Below are positions 9,050-20,662 of a stretch of DNA of 64,000 bases, piece after piece. The DNA lies in the NCBI RefSeq assembly GCF_029888045.1, contig NZ_JARXRN010000021.1, positions 418,935-482,934 of the forward strand. Reading direction: 5' to 3'. Under the pieces are notes generated by a model. That model had not been told where the DNA came from and ran no database searches. It saw nothing but the letters and a program-made list of their open reading frames with translations. Source of the stretch: Luteimonas rhizosphaericola (GTDB lineage: Bacteria; Pseudomonadota; Gammaproteobacteria; Xanthomonadales; Xanthomonadaceae). The position numbers and the translations under genes are program-made. The first letter of the stretch is position 1. Each line of letters opens with the position of its first letter.

Positions 9050-9269
9050 CCTGACCCTGCGCAGCGCCGAAGGCGTGCTGGCGCGCGTGATCGGCGCCAC
9101 CGAGCGGCGCGGCTTCCGGCCGCTGGCGCTCGATGGCCAGGCCGAGCCCGGCGAAGACCGGTGGCAGCTGCGCGTGACGGTGGAAGGCGACCGTTCGGAC
9201 GCCTCGCTGCAGCAGCAGTTGGCGAAGATGTACGACTGCCTGTCGGTATCGGTACAGCCCTGCCCGTGA
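9033..9269 (+). CDS. ilvM: Acetolactate synthase small (regulatory) subunit, ACT domain
   Basis: 78 residues forming a single ACT domain (beta-alpha-beta-beta-alpha-beta pattern, start MRYQLDLTLRSAEGVLARV). Small subunits of this length stabilise and activate the IlvG catalytic subunit in AHAS II. An AGGAG ribosome-binding site at 9021-9025 lies inside the end of ilvG, and the frames overlap by 17 bases, so translation is probably coupled. It is shorter than IlvH/IlvN types, which carry an additional C-terminal domain. Confidence 0.9.
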   Translation: MRYQLDLTLRSAEGVLARVIGATERRGFRPLALDGQAEPGEDRWQLRVTVEGDRSDASLQQQLAKMYDCLSVSVQPCP

Positions 9270-9325
9270 CGCGGCTTCGCCGCACGACGCCAGATCGCTG
9301 ACCCCACTTTCCGGATACCGACCCT

Positions 9326-10267
9326 ATGAGCGCCACCGTCACCCCCATCGCCGACGCCCACGCCCGCCACGCCGCGGATGCCGCGCGGCCGGCATCCGCC
9401 CCCGCACCCGCCCCGCTCGCCTGGTTCGACGGCGCGCTGGTGCCGGGCGACACCCTCCAGGCCGGCCTGACCACGCACGCGATGCACTACGGCAGCGGGG
9501 TGTTCGAAGGCGTCCGCGCCTACGCCACCGACTTCGGCGCCGCCGTGTTCCGCCTGCCCGAGCACCTGGAGCGCATGCGCCGCGGCGCCGACATGTTCGG
9601 CCTGCCGTTCGATCCCGCGCAGGCGACCGACGCTGTGCTGGCGACCCTGCGCGCCAACGGCCACCGCGACGCCTACATCCGGCCGCTGGCCTGGTTCGGC
9701 GAAGGCGGCTTCGGGCTGGATGTGGAAGGTCACGTGCCGCACATGATGGTCGCGTCCACCGCCACCCACGTGCACCTCAACGGCGCGCGTGCGCGCCTGG
9801 GCGTGTCGCGCTGGCGCCGCAACCCGGCCGACTCGCTGCCGCCGCTGAAGCTGTGCGGCGGGTACGTCAATTCGATCCTGGCCAAGCGCGAGGCCAAGGC
9901 GCGCGGCTTCGACGAGGCGCTGTTCACCGACCGCGAGGGCCGCGTGGTGGAGTGCACCGGCGCCAACGTGTTCATGGTGCAGGGCGGCGCACTCACCGCC
10001 GTGGCCCACCCCGATGCGCTCGACGGCATCACCCGCGACACGCTGCTGCAGCTGACCGGCGCGCAGGCGCGCGCGGTGTCGCTGGAGGAGCTGCTGCAGG
10101 CCGACGAGGTGTTCGCCTGCGGCACCGCGGCCGAGGTCGCGCCGGTGGCGCAGATCGAGGACCGCCACTACGGCGACAATCCGGTCACGCGCGAGCTGCA
10201 GGCGCTGTACGGGCGCATCGTGCGCGGCCGCGAGCCCGCCTGGCGCCACTGGCTGACCGCGGTCTGA
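9326..10267 (+). CDS. ilvE: Branched-chain amino-acid aminotransferase
   Basis: 313 residues. Class IV PLP aminotransferase performing the last step of Val, Leu and Ile synthesis. Family motifs: the GSGVFEGVRAY region near residues 56-66, the PLP Lys in LKLCGGYVNS (about 174-183), and ECTGANVFMV (about 210-219). A 30-residue Ala/Pro-rich N-terminal extension precedes the fold. The ATG at 9326 follows a 56-base gap after ilvM. The stop overlaps the ATG of ilvA (10267). It could also act on D-amino acids as a class IV relative, but the operon position favours ilvE. Confidence 0.93.
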   Translation: MSATVTPIADAHARHAADAARPASAPAPAPLAWFDGALVPGDTLQAGLTTHAMHYGSGVFEGVRAYATDFGAAVFRLPEHLERMRRGADMFGLPFDPAQATDAVLATLRANGHRDAYIRPLAWFGEGGFGLDVEGHVPHMMVASTATHVHLNGARARLGVSRWRRNPADSLPPLKLCGGYVNSILAKREAKARGFDEALFTDREGRVVECTGANVFMVQGGALTAVAHPDALDGITRDTLLQLTGAQARAVSLEELLQADEVFACGTAAEVAPVAQIEDRHYGDNPVTRELQALYGRIVRGREPAWRHWLTAV

Positions 10268-11378
10268 TGGACCCGGCCGTAGCCAGCACCATCGACGTGA
10301 CCGCAAGCGACGTGCTGGCGGCCCAGGCGCGGCTGCGCAGGTACCTCGACGTCACGCCCACCCATTACGCGGAGCGCTTCGGCACCTGGCTGAAGCTGGA
10401 GAACCTGCAGCGCACCGGCTCGTACAAGGTGCGCGGCGCGCTCAACGCGCTGCTGGCCGCGCGCGAACGCGGCGACGACCGCTACGTGATCACCGCCTCG
10501 GCCGGCAACCACGCCCAGGGCATGGCCTGGGCCGCGTACCGGCTGGGCATCCCGGCGATCACGGTGATGCCCAGGACCGCGCCGGACACCAAGGTCGCCG
10601 GCGTCGCCCACTGGGGCGCGACCGTGCGCCTGCACGGCGAGACCTACGACGAGGCCAAGGCGTTCGCCAAGGAGCTCGCGGCCCAGAACGGCTTCCGCCT
10701 GCTGTCGGCCTTCGACGATCCGGACGTGATCGCCGGCCAGGGCACGGTGGGGCTGGAGATCGCCGCGGCCATGAACCCGGACGTGGTGCTGGTGCCGATC
10801 GGCGGCGGCGGGCTGGCGTCCGGGGTGGCACTGGCGCTGAAGTCGCAGGGCGTGCGCATCGTCGGCGCCCAGGTCGAGGGCGTGGACGCGATGTGCCGCG
10901 CGCTGAAGGGCGACCGCTCGCTGGTCGACCCCTGCGCGACCCTGGCCGACGGCGTGCGGGTGAAGGAGCCGGGCTACCTCACCGAACGCCTGCTGCGCGA
11001 CCTGCTCGACGACGTGGTGATCGTTCGCGAGGCCGAGCTGCGCGAGACCCTGGTGCGGCTGGCGCTGGAAGAGCACGTGATCGCCGAGGGCGCCGGCGCG
11101 CTCGCGCTGGCCGCCGGCAAGCGCGTGGCCGGCAGGCGCAAGTGCGCGGTGGTCTCCGGCGGCAACGTCGACGCCGGGGTGCTGGCGCGTCTGCTGTCGG
11201 AAGTGCGCCCGCGTCCACCACGCAAGCCGCGCCGCCGCGCCCGCGAGCGACTTCCGCAGCCGGCGGCGACGCGCGACCCGCGTCCCGCCGGCCTGCTCCC
11301 GTCCCGTGATGCAGCGCACCCGCGGCCGACGGCCGCAACAGGTACCATCGACCGCGATATTCCCGAGGAACTCCTCGC

Positions 11379-11382
<4 letters not shown>
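10267..11382 (+). CDS. ilvA: Threonine ammonia-lyase (deaminase), short type with unusual C-terminal tail
   Basis: 371 residues. PLP enzyme making 2-oxobutyrate, the isoleucine precursor, from threonine. The PLP lysine is in GSYKVRGA (Lys54); [11 protein letters not shown] (about 79-89) and GGGGLASG (about 180-187) are the phosphate-binding loops. The catalytic domain ends near residue 316, and no ACT regulatory domain follows. Instead there is an Arg/Pro-rich tail of about 55 residues (11213-11379) unlike the family and reading like non-coding sequence. It ends in an ATGA overlap with leuA. The tail may be real, or a frameshift may have removed an earlier stop. Confidence 0.9.
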
Positions 11383-12929
<1,547 letters not shown>

Positions 12930-13043
12930 GCGGGACGGCCTGCCGCTGCGCGCTCGCGCGTCCGCGCGCATGCTTCTCGTTTCACTCCGCCGGAGCGGCC
13001 CCCGCGCCGCCCCGCCCGTCTTCCTCGCACCTGTCCAGAGTCC

Positions 13044-14102
13044 ATGCACGCTGACATCGTCGTACTGCCCGGAGACGGCATCGGTCCCGAGATCGTCGCC
13101 GCCACCCTGCCCGTCCTCGAAGCCGTCGCCTCGCGCTTCGGCCATGCCTTCTCGTTCGCCGAGCACGACATCGGCGGCATCGCCATCGACCGCCACGGGG
13201 TGCCGCTGCCCGACGCGACCCTGGAGGCCGCGCGCGCCGCGGACGCGGTACTGCTGGGCGCCGTCGGCGGCCCGAAGTGGTCGGACCCGAAGGCGAAAGT
13301 GCGCCCGGAGCAGGGCCTGCTGGCGATCCGCAAGGCGCTGGGCCTGTTCGCCAACCTGCGTCCGGTGCGTCCGCACGCGGCCGCCCTGGACGCCTCGCCG
13401 ATCAAGGCCGAGCTGCTGGCCGGCGTGGACATCGTGGTGGTGCGCGAGCTGACCGGCGGCATCTATTTCGGCGACAAGACCCGCAGCGACACCGACGCCA
13501 CCGACCTGTGCCGCTACAGCGTGGCCGAGGTCGAGCGCGTGGTGCGCCGCGCCGCGGCGCTCGCGCGCCAGCGCCGCGGCCACCTGACCTCGGTCGACAA
13601 GGCCAACGTGCTGGAGACCTCGCGCCTGTGGCGCGACGTGGCCACGCGGGTGATGCGCGAGGAATTCCCCGACGTCACCCTCGAACACCAGTTGGTCGAC
13701 TCGATGGCGATGCACCTGCTCTCGAAGCCGCGCGCCTACGACGTGATCGTGACCGAGAACATGTTCGGCGACATCCTGACCGACGAGGCCTCGATGCTGG
13801 CCGGCTCGCTGGGGCTGCTCGCGTCGGCCTCGCTCGGCGACGGCAAGGTCGGGATCTACGAGCCGATCCACGGCTCGGCGCCGGACATCGCCGGCAAGGG
13901 CATCGCCAACCCCTACGCGACGATCCTCAGCGCGGCGATGCTGCTGCGCCATTCGCTGGGGCTGGAGGCCGAAGCGGCAGCGATCGAAGCGGCGGTGTCG
14001 GCGGCCCTCGACGCGCGCGTGTTCACCGCCGACCTGGCGCCGTCCGGGCAATCGGTCGGCACCACGCAGGCGGCGCAGGCGGTCATCGACCGGCTCGGCT
14101 GA
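13044..14102 (+). CDS. leuB: 3-Isopropylmalate dehydrogenase
   Basis: 352 residues. Oxidatively decarboxylates 3-isopropylmalate with NAD+. Motifs: [11 protein letters not shown] (about 7-17), [10 protein letters not shown], the arginines of [11 protein letters not shown], the [21 protein letters not shown] stretch (about 236-256) and [15 protein letters not shown] (about 275-289). The gap of 114 bases from leuA contains no obvious terminator. It faces leuD with a strong hairpin between. Confidence 0.97.
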   Translation: MHADIVVLPGDGIGPEIVAATLPVLEAVASRFGHAFSFAEHDIGGIAIDRHGVPLPDATLEAARAADAVLLGAVGGPKWSDPKAKVRPEQGLLAIRKALGLFANLRPVRPHAAALDASPIKAELLAGVDIVVVRELTGGIYFGDKTRSDTDATDLCRYSVAEVERVVRRAAALARQRRGHLTSVDKANVLETSRLWRDVATRVMREEFPDVTLEHQLVDSMAMHLLSKPRAYDVIVTENMFGDILTDEASMLAGSLGLLASASLGDGKVGIYEPIHGSAPDIAGKGIANPYATILSAAMLLRHSLGLEAEAAAIEAAVSAALDARVFTADLAPSGQSVGTTQAAQAVIDRLG

Positions 14103-14166
14103 GCGGGCGCGCAGCGCGCGGACCCGTCCGCCGGCAGCGCCTGCCGTCGACCATCGCGCATGCGAA

Positions 14167-14188
14167 GACGCCGCCCTCGGGCGGCGTC
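14167..14188. terminator. Hairpin between convergent leuB and leuD
   Basis: Perfect 9-bp GC-rich stem GACGCCGCC / GGCGGCGTC (14167-14175 with 14180-14188) around a CTCG tetraloop. It sits midway between two converging genes and may act as a bidirectional terminator. No long T-run follows on either strand, so an intrinsic-termination role is only probable. Confidence 0.55.
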
Positions 14189-14218
14189 CTCGTCTCGGCA
14201 GGGGAACAGGGGCTTGGA

Positions 14219-14866
14219 TCAGGGCCCGGCGCCGAACAGCCACGGCTGCGCCGCGCGGTGGCGCACCTCGAACGCAGCGATCGCCGCGTGCTCCTGCAGG
14301 GTCAGGCCGATGTCGTCCAGCCCGTTGAGCAGGCAGTGCTTGCGGAAGTCGTCGATCTCGAACCCGTGCCGCGTGCCGTCGGGCGTGGTCACGGCCTGCG
14401 CGGCCAGGTCGACGGTCAGCGAGTAGCCCTCGGTGGCCTCGCATTGCGCGAACAGCGCATCGACCACCGCGTCGGGCAGCACGATCGGCAGCAGGCCGTT
14501 CTTGAAGCTGTTGTTGTAGAAGATGTCGGCGAAGCTGGGCGCCACGATGGCGCGGAAGCCGTACTCTTCCAGCGCCCAGGGCGCGTGCTCGCGCGAGGAG
14601 CCGCAGCCGAAGTTCTCGCGCGCCAGCAGCACGCTGGCGCCGCGGTAGCGCGGAAAGTTCAGCACGAAGTCCGGATTGAGCGGCCGGTTCGAACTGTCCT
14701 GACCGGGCTCGCCGACGTCGAGGTAGCGCCACTCGTCGAACAGGTTCGGGCCGAAGCCGGTGCGCCGGATCGACTTCAGGAACTGCTTGGGAATGATCTG
14801 GTCGGTGTCGACGTTGGCGCGGTCCAGCGGGGCGACCAGGCCGGTGTGGGTGGTGAAGGGGGTCAT
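14219..14866 (-). CDS. leuD: 3-Isopropylmalate dehydratase small subunit
   Basis: 215 residues. Swivel subunit of the LeuCD isomerase. Family marks: [13 protein letters not shown] (about residues 19-31), the [13 protein letters not shown] loop (about 86-98) and [19 protein letters not shown] (about 107-125). It begins 12 bases after the leuC stop codon, in the same operon, and is convergent with leuB. Confidence 0.97.
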   Translation of the reverse strand: MTPFTTHTGLVAPLDRANVDTDQIIPKQFLKSIRRTGFGPNLFDEWRYLDVGEPGQDSSNRPLNPDFVLNFPRYRGASVLLARENFGCGSSREHAPWALEEYGFRAIVAPSFADIFYNNSFKNGLLPIVLPDAVVDALFAQCEATEGYSLTVDLAAQAVTTPDGTRHGFEIDDFRKHCLLNGLDDIGLTLQEHAAIAAFEVRHRAAQPWLFGAGP

Positions 14867-14878
14867 GATCGGCTCCGC

Positions 14879-16306
14879 TCAGGCTGGCGACAGGGTGCGC
14901 ACGTCGACGAAGTGGCCGGCGACCGCGGCCGCCGCGGCCATCGCCGGGCTGACCAGGTGGGTGCGCCCGCCGGCGCCCTGGCGGCCTTCGAAGTTGCGGT
15001 TGGAGGTCGAGGCGCAGTGCTCGCCGCTGCCCAGCTTGTCCGGGTTCATCGCCAGGCACATCGAGCAGCCCGGCTCGCGCCATTCGAACCCGGCGTCGAG
15101 GAAGATCCGGTCCAGCCCTTCGGCTTCCGCCTGCGCCTTGACCAGGCCCGAGCCCGGCACCACCAGCGCCTGCTTCACCGTCGCCGCGACCCTGCGGCCC
15201 TTCGCCACCGCCGCCGCCGCGCGCAGGTCCTCGATGCGCGAGTTGGTGCACGAACCGATGAACACGCGGTCGAGCCGGATCGAGGTGATCGGCTGGTTCG
15301 GCTGCAGGCCCATGTACCTGAGCGCGCGCCGGATCGAATCCTGCTTCACCGGGTCCGGCTCGCGCTCGGGATCCGGTACCGCCTCGTCCACCGCCAGCAC
15401 CATCTCCGGCGAGGTGCCCCAGCTGACCTGCGGGCGGATGTCCTCGGCGCGCAGTTCGACCACGGTGTCGAAGTGGGCGTCCGCATCGGACACCAGCGTC
15501 CTCCACACCGCGACCGCGGCCTCCCAGTCGGCGCCCTTCGGCGCGAACGGGCGACCCTGCACGTAGGCGATGGTCTTCTCGTCCACCGCGACCATGCCCA
15601 CGCGCGCGCCGGCCTCGATCGCCATGTTGCAGATCGTCATCCGCCCTTCCATCGACAGCGCGCGGATCGCGCTGCCGGCGAACTCCAGCGCGTGGCCGTT
15701 GCCGCCCGCGGTGCCGATGCGGCCGATGACCGCCAGCACGATGTCCTTGGCGGTCACCCCGGGTCCGGGCGTGCCCTCCACGCGTACCTGCATGTTCTTC
15801 ATCTTCTTCGCCACCAGGCACTGGGTGGCCAGCACGTGCTCGACCTCGGAGGTGCCGATGCCGTGCGCCAGCGCGCCGAACGCGCCGTGGGTGGAGGTGT
15901 GCGAGTCGCCGCAGACCACGGTCATGCCCGGCAGCGTGGCGCCCTGTTCGGGGCCGACCACGTGCACGATGCCCTGGCGCACGTCGTCCATCCGGAATTC
16001 GAGGATGCCGAAGTCGTCGCAGTTCTCGTCGAGGGTCTGCACCTGCACCCGCGAGACCGGGTCGGCGATCGCCATCAGGCCGCCGGCGCGCTCGGCGCGC
16101 GTGGTGGGCACGTTGTGGTCTGGCGTGGCGAGGTTGGTGTCCACGCGCCAGGGCTTGCGCCCGGCCAGGCGCAGGCCCTCGAAGGCCTGGGGCGAGGTGA
16201 CCTCGTGCAGGATGTGGCGGTCGATGTAGATCAGCGAGGAGCCGTCGTCGCGACGCTTGACCTCGTGCATGTCCCAGAGCTTGTCGTACAGCGTCTTGCC
16301 TGCCAT
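14879..16306 (-). CDS. leuC: 3-Isopropylmalate dehydratase large subunit
   Basis: 475 residues. Aconitase-type [4Fe-4S] subunit of isopropylmalate isomerase. Start [48 protein letters not shown] (about 130-143); cluster ligands in [13 protein letters not shown] (Cys about 353) and the GCSMCLAMN pair (about 413-421). It is first gene of leuCD and diverges from a LysR regulator across 128 bases, an arrangement suggesting leucine-responsive control by that regulator. Confidence 0.97.
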   Translation of the reverse strand: MAGKTLYDKLWDMHEVKRRDDGSSLIYIDRHILHEVTSPQAFEGLRLAGRKPWRVDTNLATPDHNVPTTRAERAGGLMAIADPVSRVQVQTLDENCDDFGILEFRMDDVRQGIVHVVGPEQGATLPGMTVVCGDSHTSTHGAFGALAHGIGTSEVEHVLATQCLVAKKMKNMQVRVEGTPGPGVTAKDIVLAVIGRIGTAGGNGHALEFAGSAIRALSMEGRMTICNMAIEAGARVGMVAVDEKTIAYVQGRPFAPKGADWEAAVAVWRTLVSDADAHFDTVVELRAEDIRPQVSWGTSPEMVLAVDEAVPDPEREPDPVKQDSIRRALRYMGLQPNQPITSIRLDRVFIGSCTNSRIEDLRAAAAVAKGRRVAATVKQALVVPGSGLVKAQAEAEGLDRIFLDAGFEWREPGCSMCLAMNPDKLGSGEHCASTSNRNFEGRQGAGGRTHLVSPAMAAAAAVAGHFVDVRTLSPA

Positions 16307-16434
16307 CGGCGGGTCCCGCGTCGGTGGGTGGAAGCGCCGGGCGGCGTGGCGACCGGGCGTGGACCGATCCTAGGCGCTTGCGTTCGATAACTCCAATTCA
16401 TATTTTTCATCCATCGCATAACCGGACCGACTCG

Positions 16435-17304
16435 ATGGACCTCGCCAGCCTCGAGGCCTTCCTCGCCATCGCCGACAGCGGCTCCTTCTCCGGCGCCGGC
16501 GCGCGGCTGCATCTCACCCAGCCGGCGGTGAGCAAGCGCATCGCGGCGCTGGAAGCGCAGCTCGGGCGGCGGCTGTTCGACCGCATCGGGCGCGAGGTGG
16601 CGCTGACCGAGGCCGGGCACGCGCTGCTGCCGCGTGCGCGCCGGATCCTGTCCGAACTCGACGATACCCGGCGCGCGCTCGACAACCTCGACGCCCGTAT
16701 CGACGGGCGCCTGAGCCTGGCCACCAGCCACCACATCGGCCTGCACCGCCTGCCGCCACTGCTGCGCGTCTTCAGCCGGGCCCATCCGGGTGCCGCGCTG
16801 GACCTGCGCTTCGTCGATTCCGAACAGGCCTGGGCGCAGGTGCTGCACGGACAGGCCGAGCTGGCGCTGACCACGCTGGGGCCGGCGGCGGCGCCGCTGC
16901 GCACGGTGCCGGTCTGGGACGACCCGCTCGAATTCGTGGTCGCGCCGGATCATCCGCTGGCCGCGCGCGGCGAGGTCGGGCTCGACGAACTGGCCCGGCA
17001 CCCGGCGGTGCTGCCCGACGCGGACACCTTCACCCACCGCATCGTCGCCGGGCACTTCGCCGCCGCGGGCCTGGCGCCGACCCTGCGCATGACCACCAAC
17101 GCGATGGAGACGCTGAAGATGCTGGCCAGCGTGGGCCTGGCGTGGACCGTGCTGCCGCACACGATGCTCGATGCGCAGACCACCGTGCTGCGCGTGCCGG
17201 GCCTGCGCCTGGCGCGGCAGCTGGGGCACGTGACCCACGCCGGGCGCACGCTGTCGAACGCGGCGCGCGCGTTCCTGGCCGTGCTGGACGGCGCGACCGG
17301 CTAG
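16435..17304 (+). CDS. LysR-family transcriptional regulator divergent from leuCD
   Basis: 289 residues. An N-terminal winged HTH (about residues 1-60: FLAIADSGSFSGAGARLHLTQPAVSKRI region) is followed by a linker and a periplasmic-binding-type effector domain. The ATG at 16435 gives the standard MDLASLEAFL start; longer in-frame starts are rejected because they enter the promoter region. It diverges from leuC across an intergenic stretch with an unusually AT-rich core (about 16381-16420), where the promoters and LysR operator are likely to lie. A clean T-N11-A palindrome could not be fixed by eye. It is probably the leuCD activator; the ligand is unknown. Its end overlaps the convergent RND gene by four bases. 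Confidence 0.88.
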   Translation: MDLASLEAFLAIADSGSFSGAGARLHLTQPAVSKRIAALEAQLGRRLFDRIGREVALTEAGHALLPRARRILSELDDTRRALDNLDARIDGRLSLATSHHIGLHRLPPLLRVFSRAHPGAALDLRFVDSEQAWAQVLHGQAELALTTLGPAAAPLRTVPVWDDPLEFVVAPDHPLAARGEVGLDELARHPAVLPDADTFTHRIVAGHFAAAGLAPTLRMTTNAMETLKMLASVGLAWTVLPHTMLDAQTTVLRVPGLRLARQLGHVTHAGRTLSNAARAFLAVLDGATG

Positions 17305-20300
17305 GCGGGCGGCGCGGCGGCGGGCAACGGGCCGGCATCGCCGGCGCCGGGGTGCCCGGGGCCGGGGCGTCCGGGCTCGTCGCGCCGCACCTTGAACCAC
17401 GCCGCGTACAGTGCCGGCAGGAACACCAGCGTGAGTACCGTGGCCACGGTGAGCCCGCCCATGATCGCCACCGCCATCGGTCCGAAGAACACCGAGCGCG
17501 ACAGCGGCATCATCGCCAGGATCGCCGCCAGCGCGGTCAGCACGATCGGGCGGAAGCGGCGCACTGTGGCGTCGACCACCGCGTCCCAGCGTGGATGCCC
17601 GGCGGCGATGTCCTGCTCGATCTGGTCCACCAGGATCACCGAATTGCGCATGATCATGCCCGCCAGGGCAATCGTGCCGAGCATGGCCACGAAGCCGAAC
17701 GGCACCCGGAACACCAGCAGGAACAGGGTCACGCCGACCAGCCCCAGCGGCGCGGTCAGCAGCACCAGCGCGGTGCGCGAGAGGCTGCGCAGCTGCAGCA
17801 TCAGCAGCGTCACCACCACGAACAGGAACAGCGGCAGCCCGGCCTTGATCGAGTCCTGGCCGCGCGCCGAATCCTCCACCGTTCCGCCGGTCTCCAGCCG
17901 GTAGCCGGGCGGCAGCGCCGCGCGGATGTCGTCGAGCGTCGGCAGGATCTGCGCGACCACGCTCGGGGGCGTGGTCGCGTCGCGGATGTCGGCGCGCACG
18001 GTCACCGTCGGCAGCCGGTCGCGGTGCCAGATGATGCCGTCCTCGAACGCGTATTCGAGCGTGGCGACCTGCGACAGCGGCACCGGCTGGCCGCCCGCGC
18101 CCGGGATCGCCAGGCTGCCGAGCAGGTCCAGCCGCGCGCGCTCGTCCTCGGGGCCGCGCAGCAGGATGCCGATCAGCTCGTTGTCCTCGCGGTAGGTGCT
18201 CACCTGCAGCCCGCTCAGCGAGCCGGACAGGAACTGCGCCACCTGCTGCGAGCTGATGCCGAGCGCGCGCGCCCGATCCTGGTCGATCACCAGCCGCACC
18301 ACCTTGCTCGGCTCGCTCCAGTCCAGGTTGACGTTGGCCGCGTGCGGGTTTTCGCGCACCTGCGCCGCCACCTCGCCGGCGATCGCGCGCACGCGCTCGA
18401 CGTGTTCGCCGGACACGCGGAACTGCACCGGATAGCCCACCGGCGGCCCGTTCTCCAGCCGCGTCACGCGCAGCTGCAGGTCCGGGAACCGGGGCGCGAC
18501 TTCGTCGATCAGCCAGGTCCGCAGCGTCTCGCGCGCCTCCAGGTCGCCGGCGCGCACCACGAACTGGGCGAAGTTCGCCTGCGGCAGCTGCTGGTCCAGC
18601 GGCAGGTAGAAGCGCGGCGAGCCGGTGCCGATGTAGGCGACGTGGTTGTCGATGTCCTCGCGCGTGGCGAGCATCGTCTCCAGCCGTCGCGCCTGGACTT
18701 CGGTGGCGCGCAGCGAGCTGCCTTCGGCCAGCTCCATGTCGACCATGAGTTCCGGCCGCACCGAGTCGGGGAAGAACTGCTGCGGCACGAACCGGAACAT
18801 CGCCAGCGAGAGCACGAACGCGGCGGCGGTCGCGCCGATCACCCAGCCGCGGTGCACCAGGGTCCAGTCGAGCAGGCCGCGGAAGCGCCGGTAGAAGCGC
18901 GTCTGGTACGGATCGTGCGGCGCGTGCAGGTTCGGCGGCGCCGATGCGCCCGTGGACGCTTCGGCGGGCGGAAGCGCCTGCTGCGCCGCCGTCTCGCGCG
19001 GCTCCGTCGCGCGCGCCGTGCGCCCGACCTCCGCATGCGGGCTGCGCGCGCCACCGCGTGCACGCAGGCGCGCCAGCCGCGCGGCCAGACGCTGCAACAG
19101 CGGCGGCGTCGCCTCGCGTCCGGCCATGTCCGGCAGCATGCGGTCGCCCAGCCAGGGGATGAACAGCACCGCGGCGATCCACGACACCAGCAGCGCGATC
19201 GTCACCACCTGGAACAGCGAGCGCGTGTATTCGCCGGTACTCGACGCGGCGGTCGCGATCGGCAGGAAGCCGGCGGCCGTGACCAGGGTGCCGGTGAGCA
19301 TGGGGAAGGCGGTATTGGTCCAGGCGAAGCCGGCGGCGCGGAAGCGGTCGTAGCCCTGCTCCATCTTGATCGCCATCATCTCCACCGCGATGATCGCGTC
19401 GTCGACCATCAGCCCCAGCGCCAGCACCAGCGCGCCGAGCGAGATCTTGTGCAGGCCGACGCCGAACCAGTCCATCGCGACGAACGTCATCGCCAGCACC
19501 AGCGGGATCGACACCGCCACCACCAGGCCGGTGCGGAAGCCGAGCGAGAAGAAGCTCACCAGCAGCACGATCGCCACCGCCTCGGCCAGCACCCGCACGA
19601 ACTCGCCGATCGACTCGTCCACCGCCGCGGGCTGGTCGGCCACCTTGCGCAGCGACATGCCGGCCGGCAGGCCTTCCTGCAGCCGCGCGAACTCGCGCTC
19701 GAGGGTCTGGCCGAGGCGCAGGATGTCGCCGCCCGCGTGCATCGACACGCCGATGCCGATCGCGTCCTCGCCCATGAACCGCATCTTCGGCGCCGCCGGG
19801 TCGGCGAAGCCGCGCTGCACCGTGGCGATGTCGCCCAGGCGGATGGTTCGGTCGCCGGCGCGGATCGGGAACCCGCGGATCCGGTCGACCGAATCGAACG
19901 CGCCGTCCACGCGCAACTGGACGCGATCGGTCGGCGTCTCGAAGAAGCCGGCGGGCACCACCGCGTTCTGCTGCGCCAGCGCCTCGCGCACCGCCTGCAG
20001 CGGGATGCCCAGCGTGGCCAGGCGGGTGTTGTCGACCTCGATCCAGATCTTCTCGTCCTGCAGGCCGATCAGTTCGACCTTGCCGACGTCGTCCAGCCGC
20101 TGCAGTTCCAGCTGGATGCGGTCGGCGTAATCCTTGAGCACCGCGTAGTCGAAGCCCTCGCCGGTGAGGGCATAGATGTTGCCGAAGGTGTCGCCGAACT
20201 CGTCGTTGAAGAACGGGCCGACCACGCCCTCGGGCAGGGTCTGGCGGATGTCGCCGACCTTCTTGCGCACCTGGTACCACAGGTCCGGGATCTCGCCCGA

Positions 20301-20606
20301 ACGCATCGAGTCGCGCGCGGCGAAGATCACCTGCGACTCGCCCGGCCGCGAGTAGGCGCGGATGTACTCGTAGTCGCCGGTCTCCATCAGCGTCTTCTCG
20401 ATCCGCTCGGTGACCTGCCGCGCGACCTCGTCGGCGGTCGCGCCGGGCCACAGCGTGCGCACCACCATCGCCTTGAAGGTGAACGGCGGATCCTCCGAGC
20501 GGCCGAGCTGCAGGTACGACAGCGCGCCCGCCAGCGCGACCACGATCATCGCGTACAGCACCAGGCTGCGGTTGCGCAGCGCCCACTCGGACAGGTTGAA
20601 GCGCAT
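17301..20606 (-). CDS. RND efflux transporter, inner-membrane pump
   Basis: 1101 residues, AcrB/HAE family size (usually about 1030-1060). Two pseudo-repeats each hold six membrane spans and a large periplasmic loop. The proton-relay aspartates are present in GLMVDDAIIAVEMM (TM4), and GPFFNDEFGDTFGN and the C-terminal GTIALAGMIMRNSVI region are typical. The cytoplasmic loop between the two halves (about residues 500-575) is longer than usual and Ala/Arg/Pro-rich. It is encoded with its adaptor, whose stop lies 56 bases upstream, under a divergent TetR gene. Substrate unknown; multidrug efflux is the likely role. The outer-membrane partner may be the TolC protein at 23373. Confidence 0.93.
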   Translation of the reverse strand: MRFNLSEWALRNRSLVLYAMIVVALAGALSYLQLGRSEDPPFTFKAMVVRTLWPGATADEVARQVTERIEKTLMETGDYEYIRAYSRPGESQVIFAARDSMRSGEIPDLWYQVRKKVGDIRQTLPEGVVGPFFNDEFGDTFGNIYALTGEGFDYAVLKDYADRIQLELQRLDDVGKVELIGLQDEKIWIEVDNTRLATLGIPLQAVREALAQQNAVVPAGFFETPTDRVQLRVDGAFDSVDRIRGFPIRAGDRTIRLGDIATVQRGFADPAAPKMRFMGEDAIGIGVSMHAGGDILRLGQTLEREFARLQEGLPAGMSLRKVADQPAAVDESIGEFVRVLAEAVAIVLLVSFFSLGFRTGLVVAVSIPLVLAMTFVAMDWFGVGLHKISLGALVLALGLMVDDAIIAVEMMAIKMEQGYDRFRAAGFAWTNTAFPMLTGTLVTAAGFLPIATAASSTGEYTRSLFQVVTIALLVSWIAAVLFIPWLGDRMLPDMAGREATPPLLQRLAARLARLRARGGARSPHAEVGRTARATEPRETAAQQALPPAEASTGASAPPNLHAPHDPYQTRFYRRFRGLLDWTLVHRGWVIGATAAAFVLSLAMFRFVPQQFFPDSVRPELMVDMELAEGSSLRATEVQARRLETMLATREDIDNHVAYIGTGSPRFYLPLDQQLPQANFAQFVVRAGDLEARETLRTWLIDEVAPRFPDLQLRVTRLENGPPVGYPVQFRVSGEHVERVRAIAGEVAAQVRENPHAANVNLDWSEPSKVVRLVIDQDRARALGISSQQVAQFLSGSLSGLQVSTYREDNELIGILLRGPEDERARLDLLGSLAIPGAGGQPVPLSQVATLEYAFEDGIIWHRDRLPTVTVRADIRDATTPPSVVAQILPTLDDIRAALPPGYRLETGGTVEDSARGQDSIKAGLPLFLFVVVTLLMLQLRSLSRTALVLLTAPLGLVGVTLFLLVFRVPFGFVAMLGTIALAGMIMRNSVILVDQIEQDIAAGHPRWDAVVDATVRRFRPIVLTALAAILAMMPLSRSVFFGPMAVAIMGGLTVATVLTLVFLPALYAAWFKVRRDEPGRPGPGHPGAGDAGPLPAAAPPA

Positions 20607-20662
20607 CGCTCAGCCTCCCACGGCGCGACCGGCGGACCGGACGCGGCAAGTTGCCGCGGGGA

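Noticed and set aside
16307-16434. LysR operator (T-N11-A) in the leuC-LysR gap
   Set aside because: AT-rich core is clear, but no single dyad stood out well enough by eye to be annotated.
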